Assembly: GCA_035391225.1 (NCBI GenBank)
Contig: DAOPKN010000051.1
Location: 1-13,696 of the forward strand
Direction of reading: 5' to 3'
From: DAOPKN01 sp035391225
GTDB lineage: Bacteria; Thermotogota; Thermotogae; MWEM01
DNA length: 13,696 nt
Of this stretch, positions 1 through 5,956 are shown piece by piece. Under the pieces are notes generated by a model. The model worked only from the letters and a program-made list of their open reading frames with translations. It did no database searches and was not told the origin of the DNA. A program made the translations under genes and the position numbers. Each line of letters starts with the position of its first letter. The stretch's first letter is position 1.

Positions 1-82
1 GAAGGAAGGTCTGCAAGAAACCCTTGGTTACCTCCGGGTGCTGAAAGGTATGCTTGAAAAAAAGGTCACTTCCGTTTTCCAT
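1..82 (-). CDS. Rpn/YhgA-like PD-(D/E)XK nuclease/transposase, 5' end only
   Basis: Only the first 27 codons are inside the window; the gene runs off the left edge. The visible peptide begins MENGSDLFFKHTF and continues with HPE and then FLQTFL. The order D-x-F-F-K, then (H/D)PE, then FLxxFL is the N-terminal signature of the Rpn/YhgA-like 'putative transposase' group (PD-(D/E)XK nuclease fold), whose members promote recombination or cleave DNA. The ATG is supported by GGAAAGGAG a few bases upstream and by a strong promoter (112-120). The catalytic residues lie in the missing part, so activity cannot be judged. A run of seven T falls at codons 7-9. The gene is transcribed away from the sugar locus and looks functionally unrelated to it. 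The family call rests on a short motif and is moderate. Confidence 0.6.
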   Translation of the reverse strand, partial: MENGSDLFFKHTFQHPEVTKGFLQTFL

Positions 83-111
83 GCGCTTCTCCTTTCCAAT
101 CGGGTACCCCC

Positions 112-120
112 ATTATAACA
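112..120 (-). promoter_or_regulatory. Extended -10 promoter of the Rpn-like gene
   Basis: Read on the minus strand the bases are TGTTATAAT, a perfect extended -10 (TGnTATAAT), 29 bases upstream of the ATG at 82. No good -35 box is seen, which is acceptable for an extended -10 promoter. The Shine-Dalgarno sequence lies between it and the start codon. Confidence 0.65.
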
Positions 121-175
121 GCCGGAGCGAAAAAAACGCCTTCCAAAAGACTTTGACGGTTTGGAAAGCCCTTCT

Positions 176-247
176 GGGACCGCCGCACCCCAGTGCGGCT
201 CACTTCGAATGCAGGTCAAAAGAGCCGCACTGGGGTGCGGCGGCCCC
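176..247. repeat. Palindromic REP/BIME-like element, left copy
   Basis: Two 26-base arms (176-201 and 222-247) are inverted copies of each other with a single mismatch (179 against 244), separated by a 20-base spacer. Each arm is also a hairpin by itself, GCCGCAC-CCCA-GTGCGGC (182-199 and 224-241). The unit is therefore either one long stem-loop or two small hairpins side by side in inverted orientation, the arrangement of bacterial interspersed REP pairs. A second copy lies at 13619-13693, with the arms conserved and the spacer unrelated, so the arms are the repeated unit. It sits directly after the GH3 stop codon, between that gene and the Rpn-like gene. Confidence 0.85.
218..241 (-). terminator. 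Probable intrinsic terminator of the lacI-GH3 operon
   Basis: On the minus strand the first structure after the GH3 stop codon is the 7-bp GC-only-but-one hairpin GCCGCAC-CCCA-GTGCGGC (241 down to 224), followed at once by TCTTTT. It begins eight bases past the stop codon. The T tract is short, so this may be a moderate terminator; the same hairpin is one unit of the palindromic repeat at 176-247. Confidence 0.5.
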
Positions 248-248
248 A

Positions 249-2312
249 TTAGCTTCCTTGGATTTCAAAGGCTCCCTTGCATCCTTCCCCAGGGGAGAGC
301 CACACTTCCACTTTGCCGGGTTCCAGGCGGGGTTGGAAATCTCTTCCCAGGGTTTGGAGGTCGGAAGCATCCAGCTCGAAGCGTACCCTTTGCGAGGCAC
401 CGGGTTGCAGCAAGACCTTGGTGAACCCTTGTAGCTGTTGCACGGGGGGGCTGAATTCCGAGAAGGGGCGGCGGGTGTACAGTTGCACGATTTGCGCTCC
501 TGCTCGGGTTCCCGTGTTGGTGAGCGTGGCACTGGCAACGATTTTGGCCTGGGAAGGGGTGGCAGAGTGCAACGATCCTTCCAGGGAAAAATCGCTGCTT
601 TCGAACCGGGTATAGCTCAACCCGTGGGCGAAGGGGAAAAGCGGTGTGTCGTCCACGTCCAGGTAGCGCTGGAATTCCGGGCGGCCAGAACTTTTCCGAG
701 CGGCGTAGATCGGGATTTGCCCCTCGTTGCGTGGGAAGGTCATGGGCAGCTTCCCAGAAGGGTTGAAGTCGCCGAACAGCACATCCGCGATGGCCAGGCC
801 GCAGGCATCCCCGGGGTGCCAACTTTCCACGATGGCGGGGATGTGCGCAGCTTCCCAACCGAGGGCCAGTGGCCTGCCGTTCATCAGCACCAGCACGATG
901 TTTGGGTTCTCGGCTTGTAGTTTCCGGATCCATTCGGGTTGGTCCCCGGGTAAACCGAGCATCGAGCGGTTGTGTGATTCCCCGCTGAGCTCTGCTCCTT
1001 CGCCCATCACCGCGATCACAACATCAGCGTTTCGCGCTTCTTGCAACGCCCCTTCGTCGATCTCTCCGGGGTGGGCGTCCAACCGGGTAGAGGCCTTCTT
1101 TTGGCGTAGCTTCTGTGCGATGCCTTCCAGCACCGTGGTAACGTTCGCGGGATCTCCCTTGCATGCCCAGCACCCCAGCGGGGCCCGGTGGTCGTCTGCC
1201 AGGGGACCCACAACCGCGATGGACGAAAGCGACGACGACAGGGGAAGAAGGTTGCCGTGGTTCTTCAACAGCACGATGGATTCTTGTGCGGTTTGCAGCG
1301 CCAGTTGTTCCCCACCAGCAGGAAGGGGGAATCCCTCTTCGGGAAGCAAAGGGTTTTCGAACAGTCCCAGCCATTCTTTCAAGCGCAGCACGCGCAGAAC
1401 CGCCTCGTCCAGCTCCTTCAATGGCACCTTTCCAGAACGCACCAACCCCGCCAGGAAATCCTCGTAGCAGCCGCTGTTCATGTCGATGTCCACCCCGGCA
1501 CAAAAGGCTTTCCGCGCTGCCTCTTCCCGTGAACGTGCCACCCCGTGCGCCACGAGCTCTTCCACCGATTGCCAGTCGCTCACCACCACGCCGTCGAATC
1601 CCCATTCCTCGCGCAACACCTCGCGCAGTAGCCAGCGATTCGCCGAGACAGGGGTACCGGCCAAGTCGTTGAACGAGCACATCAGCGCCTTGCTTCCCGC
1701 GCGAATGGCCGCACGAAACGGGGGAAGCACGGTTTCCCGCAACCGCCGCTCGGAGATGTCTGCCCCATCGTAGTCACGCCCTCCCTCGGAGAAACCATAC
1801 CCCGCGAAGTGCTTCACGCAGGCACTCACACGGGGAAGGCCGTTGTGCCCAGGTGCCTGGATGCCTTTCACACGGGCAGCTGCCATGGTACTTCCCAGGA
1901 AAGGGTCTTCCCCCGCACCTTCGGCAACCCGCCCCCAGCGGGGATCGTAGGAGATGTCTACCATGGGAGCGAAGATCATGCTGATGCCTTCGCGCGCGGC
2001 CTCCGCCGAAGAAAACGCGCAGCTGTCTTCCACGAGTTGGGGGTTCCAACTGGAGGTGAGCCCCAGCGGGATGGGGAAGGTCGTGCGGTAGCCGTGGATC
2101 ACGTCGTCGCCGATGAACAGCGGTACCCCTCCCCTATCCAGGAGCGAACGCTGCAACTCGTTGACCCAGGTTGCGCCGTGCAGGTTCAAGAACGAGCCAA
2201 TGGCGTTGCGCTCCAAGCTTTTCTGCTGCGGTTCCTTGAGCTTGCCGTATTGCACCAGCTGTCCCACCTTTTGTTCCAGTGTCAACCGGGAAAGCACCTG
2301 CTGCACGTTCAT
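249..2312 (-). CDS. GH3 family beta-glucosidase (cytoplasmic)
   Basis: The 687-residue product has the usual three-part GH3 layout. The (beta/alpha)8 domain (about 1-330) shows DPRWGR, AGEDPFLG, KHFAGYG (167-173) and the nucleophile Asp246 in VVSDWQS. The alpha/beta sandwich (about 350-560) shows SIVLLKNHGNLLPL and a GEGAELSGESHNRS stretch whose Glu fits the acid/base. A fibronectin-III-like C-terminus follows LFPFAHGLSYTRF. There is no signal peptide, so it should hydrolyse imported or enzyme-released beta-glucosides in the cytosol. The reading frame is open further upstream into the regulator gene, but the ATG at 2312 is preferred because GGGAGG precedes it and it overlaps the regulator's stop codon as ATGA. 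Family assignment is firm. The linkage preferred is not visible; GH3 enzymes of this type act on cello-, laminari- or sophoro-oligosaccharides, and some act on xylosides. Confidence 0.92.
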   Translation of the reverse strand: MNVQQVLSRLTLEQKVGQLVQYGKLKEPQQKSLERNAIGSFLNLHGATWVNELQRSLLDRGGVPLFIGDDVIHGYRTTFPIPLGLTSSWNPQLVEDSCAFSSAEAAREGISMIFAPMVDISYDPRWGRVAEGAGEDPFLGSTMAAARVKGIQAPGHNGLPRVSACVKHFAGYGFSEGGRDYDGADISERRLRETVLPPFRAAIRAGSKALMCSFNDLAGTPVSANRWLLREVLREEWGFDGVVVSDWQSVEELVAHGVARSREEAARKAFCAGVDIDMNSGCYEDFLAGLVRSGKVPLKELDEAVLRVLRLKEWLGLFENPLLPEEGFPLPAGGEQLALQTAQESIVLLKNHGNLLPLSSSLSSIAVVGPLADDHRAPLGCWACKGDPANVTTVLEGIAQKLRQKKASTRLDAHPGEIDEGALQEARNADVVIAVMGEGAELSGESHNRSMLGLPGDQPEWIRKLQAENPNIVLVLMNGRPLALGWEAAHIPAIVESWHPGDACGLAIADVLFGDFNPSGKLPMTFPRNEGQIPIYAARKSSGRPEFQRYLDVDDTPLFPFAHGLSYTRFESSDFSLEGSLHSATPSQAKIVASATLTNTGTRAGAQIVQLYTRRPFSEFSPPVQQLQGFTKVLLQPGASQRVRFELDASDLQTLGRDFQPRLEPGKVEVWLSPGEGCKGAFEIQGS

Positions 2313-3322
2313 GCGCTTTCCCTCCCGGAAGCCACCGGGGCGGTGGAGGAGCGCACCACCAGGCGAACGTCCAGTTGCACGTGGCCCGTGCCCACGTTCC
2401 GCTTTATCATGTTGAGCAGCATATGCGCGGTGTGGGAACCCAGCTCGTACATGGGGCGGCGAATGGAGGTGATGGCGGGATGGATGTACTTGAGTTCCTT
2501 GATATCGTCGAAACCCACCAGCGACATGTCGCACGGCACGCGCACACCCTTTTCGCGAAGCGCACCCAGTGCCCCCAGAAGCATTTCGTCGTTGGAGGAA
2601 AAGAACGCCGTGGGTTTTTCGCCCGGGCGTTCCAGTGATTTTTTCATGGCCTCGTAGCCGGAAAGCTCGGTGAAATCCCCCTGCAACATGCTGGTTGCGT
2701 CGGGTGCGAGCCCGAAGTGCTGCAGCGCGTCGAGGAAGCCCGCGTGGCGTTCCCGTGCGTCGTACGAATCGTCCGGACCCCGGATGAACCCGATCTTCCG
2801 ATGCCCCAGGCCAAACAGGTGTTGCACCGCGAGCATCGCCCCCTTGCGGTTGTCGATGACCACCGTGGAGATGTCTTCGCCTTCCAGCTTGCGGTTGAGC
2901 AACACCATTGGGATGTTGAGCCCGTGGATGTCCCGAATCTCGCTTTCGGGGATGCGCGCGCTCATCAGGATCACGCCGTCCACGCGATGTTCCTTGAGGA
3001 AATTCCCCACGTGGGTTTTCCCCCCACCGTTTTCCAGGAAGATCACCAGGTTGTACCCGGCGATGGACGCGGAGTCCTGGATGCCCTTGAGCAGGTAATC
3101 GTAGAAGGGACCAAACACCTCGTCCACCGCGAAAGCGATCAAATCGTTTCGATTCTTTTTCAATCCCCGTGCCAGGTAATTCGGAGTATAGTTCAGTTCC
3201 TTTGCGGCTTTCAGCACTTTCTTCCGGGTTTTTTCCAGCACCTTCTCGCTGCCGTTCAACGCGTAGGAGGCCGTGGACATCGAAACCCCTGCCCGCTTTG
3301 CTACATCCTTGATCGTGGCCAT
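2309..3322 (-). CDS. LacI-family transcriptional regulator
   Basis: The 337-residue protein starts with a LacI helix-turn-helix (ATIKDVAKRAGVSMSTASYA, then LNG, residues 2-24) and a hinge helix (YTPNYLARGLKK, near 45-56). A periplasmic-binding-protein-like effector domain follows, with VDGVILMSARIP, LGHRKIGFIRGP, TAFFSSNDEMLLGALGAL and SLVGFDDI. It should bind DNA as a dimer and respond to a sugar taken up or made by this locus. The start is set by a strong GGAGGTGATC Shine-Dalgarno and a TATAAT box upstream. Its last four bases overlap the GH3 gene, so the two are co-transcribed and probably translationally coupled. The gene is divergent from the transport/enzyme operon, whose promoter carries a LacI-type palindrome at 3486-3497, the most likely target. 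The effector is unknown. Confidence 0.94.
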   Translation of the reverse strand: MATIKDVAKRAGVSMSTASYALNGSEKVLEKTRKKVLKAAKELNYTPNYLARGLKKNRNDLIAFAVDEVFGPFYDYLLKGIQDSASIAGYNLVIFLENGGGKTHVGNFLKEHRVDGVILMSARIPESEIRDIHGLNIPMVLLNRKLEGEDISTVVIDNRKGAMLAVQHLFGLGHRKIGFIRGPDDSYDARERHAGFLDALQHFGLAPDATSMLQGDFTELSGYEAMKKSLERPGEKPTAFFSSNDEMLLGALGALREKGVRVPCDMSLVGFDDIKELKYIHPAITSIRRPMYELGSHTAHMLLNMIKRNVGTGHVQLDVRLVVRSSTAPVASGRESA

Positions 3323-3340
3323 GCGATCACCTCCAAGGCC

Positions 3341-3346
3341 ATTATA
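3341..3346 (-). promoter_or_regulatory. -10 box of the lacI-GH3 operon
   Basis: The minus strand reads a perfect TATAAT here, 18 bases upstream of the regulator's ATG. No convincing -35 hexamer is found at 16-18 bp; the position is occupied by TTCTTC-like sequence. The short leader would contain just the Shine-Dalgarno site. Confidence 0.55.
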
Positions 3347-3373
3347 CTACACTTATGGCCCAGAAGAAGCCTG

Positions 3374-3391
3374 GAATATGGGCGAATATGG
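3374..3391. repeat. Phased direct repeat in the divergent control region
   Basis: GAATATGG occurs twice, separated by GC, giving a 10-bp period, i.e. one turn of the helix. It lies 28 to 45 bases upstream of the regulator's -10 box and about 55-75 bases upstream of the rightward promoter's -35 box. A protein binding site for either promoter is possible; no regulator is identified. Confidence 0.4.
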
Positions 3392-3446
3392 ACGATCAGG
3401 CAAAGAAGGAAAGCCTAATCTCCTTTTTCCCAGCCTTTTCACCGTT

Positions 3447-3474
3447 TTGATTTCCCAGAAGGATGGTGTAAGAT
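3447..3474 (+). promoter_or_regulatory. Promoter of the GH35-GH94-transport operon
   Basis: TTGATT (3447-3452) and TAAGAT (3469-3474) are spaced by 16 bp and resemble sigma-70 -35 and -10 boxes (four of six matches each). The predicted transcription start near 3481 places the palindrome at 3486-3497 at about +5 to +17, a classical position for steric repression. Confidence 0.5.
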
Positions 3475-3485
3475 AGAAAACGGAT

Positions 3486-3497
3486 CGAAACGTTTCG
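3486..3497. promoter_or_regulatory. LacI-family operator palindrome
   Basis: CGAAACGTTTCG is a perfect 12-bp palindrome with a central CG, the symmetry typical of LacI/CcpA-type operators. No other match to the full palindrome was noticed in the window. It lies between the predicted start of transcription and the first codon of the GH35-like gene, opposite the divergent LacI-type gene, which is the obvious candidate to bind it. A second, imperfect AT-rich symmetry (GAAAATTTC, 3500-3508) follows it. Confidence 0.65.
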
Positions 3498-3527
3498 TTG
3501 AAAATTTCGATGATCGGGGGACTCGGG

Positions 3528-5945
3528 TTGGAAAATCGTTTCGAGGTGCGCGACGGGGCCTTTTGGTTGGAGGAAAAACCCGTGATGCTCAGGGGAGGAG
3601 AGCTCCACTACTTCCGTGTTCCGCGCACATGCTGGCACGACCGGTTGCAAAAGATGCGCGATGCGGGGTGCAACCTGGTGAGCAGTTACATCCCCTGGAT
3701 TTGGCACGAGAAGCAGGAAGGGTTCATCGAGCTGCGCGGTGAAACGACCCCCGAACGCAACCTGGAAGCTTTCGTGCACAACGTGGCGGAACACGGCATG
3801 CTTTTCCTGGCAAAACCCGGGCCGTACGTGATGTCCGAATTGCAAAACGAGGGCATCCCGGGTTGGCTGTTGGAGAAGTACCCGGAGGTTCTGGCGCGCA
3901 ACCTGGACGGCTCGCCCCATCCCACGCGCGTGGTGTCCTACTTGCACCCACATTTCCTGGGGCTGGCCTCCCGCTGGTTATCTGCGGTTGGCGAGCTTCT
4001 CGCACCCTTCCAGGTATCCCGGGGTGGTCCGATGCTGATGTGGCAGTTGGACAACGAGGTGGGGATGTTGCACTGGGTGACGGGAAAAGCGGATTTCAGC
4101 CCTGACACCTTGGAACACTTCGATCGCTACGTGCAACAAGCCTTTCCCCCCGAACAGCTTCTCTCGCTGGGTGTAAATCCTTCGGAAGCCCGGAACTGGA
4201 TCGAACGTTTTTCCGCGCCCTCGCCCGAAAGCGCCTTCTTCTGGCAACGCGTGCTCCTGGATTTCTCTCGGCACTACTTCCAGGAGTATCTCCAAGCCTT
4301 GCAACAGATGGTGCGTCAAAACGGAATCGAGGTCCCGCTGACCATCAACGTGCACGGCTACACCTCCTTCGATTACGCCAAGCGGGGCAACGACTATCCC
4401 ATCGGGTTGTCGCAGTTGCACGACGCGCTTGGCATGGACGGCATCGTCACCGGGGGAGACTACTACATCGGAAACATCGTGCCGGATAACTTCACTGACG
4501 TGGTGATCAACAACGCGTTTTCCCGCGCCGTGCAAAATCCAGCCCAGCCCCTGTTTTCCGGGGAGTTCCAGGGGGGAACCATTTGGGAAGTGCCGAGGCT
4601 GCAACCCACCACGTTTGATCTCACCACGCGGCTGTGCGTGGCGGATGGCATGGACGGTTTCAACTACTACATGTTTTGCGGGGGCGAACACTTCGAGAAG
4701 ATCTGGATCTTCAATCGGCGACACGACTGGCAGGCGCCGGTTTCCGCGGATGGTTCGCTCAAGCCGCATTACCGCTCCATGCAGGCGTTGAACCGGGCTT
4801 TGAAGGCAATCGAACCCGGGCTGGTGCACAAGAGCATTCCCCAAACCCTGACTACCCTGGGTTTCATACCCGACGATTTTTCCACGGAGTATTCGCATCC
4901 GTTGGTGGACAAGGAGTTCCAGCGCATGGTTTCGTGGCGGCGAGCGTTCGTATTTGCCGGAATTCCCCGGGGGCTGTCCCTTTGCCACTTTCCCTTCGAC
5001 GCGGTGGACTTGCAACAAACCCCCTGCCCGGATGTTTCCCGCTACCCCAGCCTATGGGTGTTTTCCAGCGGGTACATGGACGCGGCGATCCAACGGGGAT
5101 TGGTGGAGTACGTTCGAAACGGTGGACAACTGGTGCTCTACCCCACCCTACCGCAACGGGGCAAGTGGGGCGAGCCGTGTGACATCCTGGCAAGATGGAT
5201 CGGGGTTTCCAAGGAGAAAAATCTATCCTGGGCTTTCCTGGACGTATTTGGCATCGACAACGTGGGGGTTTCGGTGGCGGAAACCTACGCTGGCGTGGAA
5301 CCCGGGGAAGGCTTCGCGTTTACCCCGGAGGGAGAGTGCTGCGGTTTCGAACGCGAGAGGGCTTTTCCAGGGAGAAGGAAGGGAAAGATGCTGGTGGCGG
5401 GTTTTGGACTGGAAGTGAACCACGCGCATCACCTGCAGGTGGTGAAAGAAATGGCCAAGCGGTTGGACATCCTTCCCCTCACACCGGACAACGACCACTT
5501 GGACGTGCGCTTCCGGAAAGCGAAGGAGGGAGACGGCGGGTTCGTGTTCGTGAACAACCTCGACGAGTACGACAAGACGTGGCTTCCCCAGATCGCGGGA
5601 ATGGCTTTGCAGCACTACGATCCGGTTTACGTGGGTGCCAGGTCGGGGGTGATCCTTCCGGTGAACATTCCGCTGGGGGAGGGAAAGACCCTGTTCTTTG
5701 CCAGCTGCGAGCTCCTGGAAAGCACGCCCGGTTTGCTGCGCTTCCGGGGGCAAGCCAGCCAGGAGCGGGTGTGGTTGTCTTTCACGCCACGGCAATTGGT
5801 GCCCGCGAAAGGTGGCTCGCGCGTTGCAGCCGATGGGGTGTGCAAGGTCACCGTTTCGCGCTACCGGATGCAAAAACTCCGGCTGGTCAAAGGCAATGAC
5901 CCCTTCGAGTTCGTGATCCGGTACAACGTAGAAGGAAAGGTTTGA
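3528..5945 (+). CDS. GH35-like glycoside hydrolase / glycosyltransferase (cytoplasmic)
   Basis: The product (805 residues from this start) opens with a GH35-type barrel: ELHYFRVPRTCWHDRLQKM, GCNLVSSYIPWIWHE and AKPGPYVMSEL. It then has GGPMLMWQLDNEVG with the likely acid/base Glu177, and LFSGEFQGG with the likely nucleophile Glu346. After the barrel, near 530-600, SLWVFSSGYMDAAIQRG and NGGQLVLYPTLPQRG suggest a flavodoxin/amidotransferase-like domain as in the beta-galactosidase trimerisation region. There is no signal peptide. GH35 enzymes are mostly beta-galactosidases, but a beta-1,2-glucosyltransferase is also known in the family, which suits a neighbour GH94 phosphorylase. Start choice: the frame is open from TTG 3498 and has ATG 3510, both without Shine-Dalgarno. 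TTG 3528 has GGGGGA at the same spacing as the permease's GGGGG site and begins just before the conserved domain. The exact start is uncertain. Confidence 0.8.
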   Translation: MENRFEVRDGAFWLEEKPVMLRGGELHYFRVPRTCWHDRLQKMRDAGCNLVSSYIPWIWHEKQEGFIELRGETTPERNLEAFVHNVAEHGMLFLAKPGPYVMSELQNEGIPGWLLEKYPEVLARNLDGSPHPTRVVSYLHPHFLGLASRWLSAVGELLAPFQVSRGGPMLMWQLDNEVGMLHWVTGKADFSPDTLEHFDRYVQQAFPPEQLLSLGVNPSEARNWIERFSAPSPESAFFWQRVLLDFSRHYFQEYLQALQQMVRQNGIEVPLTINVHGYTSFDYAKRGNDYPIGLSQLHDALGMDGIVTGGDYYIGNIVPDNFTDVVINNAFSRAVQNPAQPLFSGEFQGGTIWEVPRLQPTTFDLTTRLCVADGMDGFNYYMFCGGEHFEKIWIFNRRHDWQAPVSADGSLKPHYRSMQALNRALKAIEPGLVHKSIPQTLTTLGFIPDDFSTEYSHPLVDKEFQRMVSWRRAFVFAGIPRGLSLCHFPFDAVDLQQTPCPDVSRYPSLWVFSSGYMDAAIQRGLVEYVRNGGQLVLYPTLPQRGKWGEPCDILARWIGVSKEKNLSWAFLDVFGIDNVGVSVAETYAGVEPGEGFAFTPEGECCGFERERAFPGRRKGKMLVAGFGLEVNHAHHLQVVKEMAKRLDILPLTPDNDHLDVRFRKAKEGDGGFVFVNNLDEYDKTWLPQIAGMALQHYDPVYVGARSGVILPVNIPLGEGKTLFFASCELLESTPGLLRFRGQASQERVWLSFTPRQLVPAKGGSRVAADGVCKVTVSRYRMQKLRLVKGNDPFEFVIRYNVEGKV

Positions 5946-5956
5946 AGGTGAGAGAC

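Noticed and set aside
176..247. CRISPR repeat.
   Set aside because: Only one spacer between inverted, not direct, copies, and no cas genes.
2313..2534. N-terminal extension of the GH3 gene into the regulator gene.
   Set aside because: The extension has no homology-like motif, overlaps the regulator's conserved C-terminus, and a proper Shine-Dalgarno with ATG exists at 2312.
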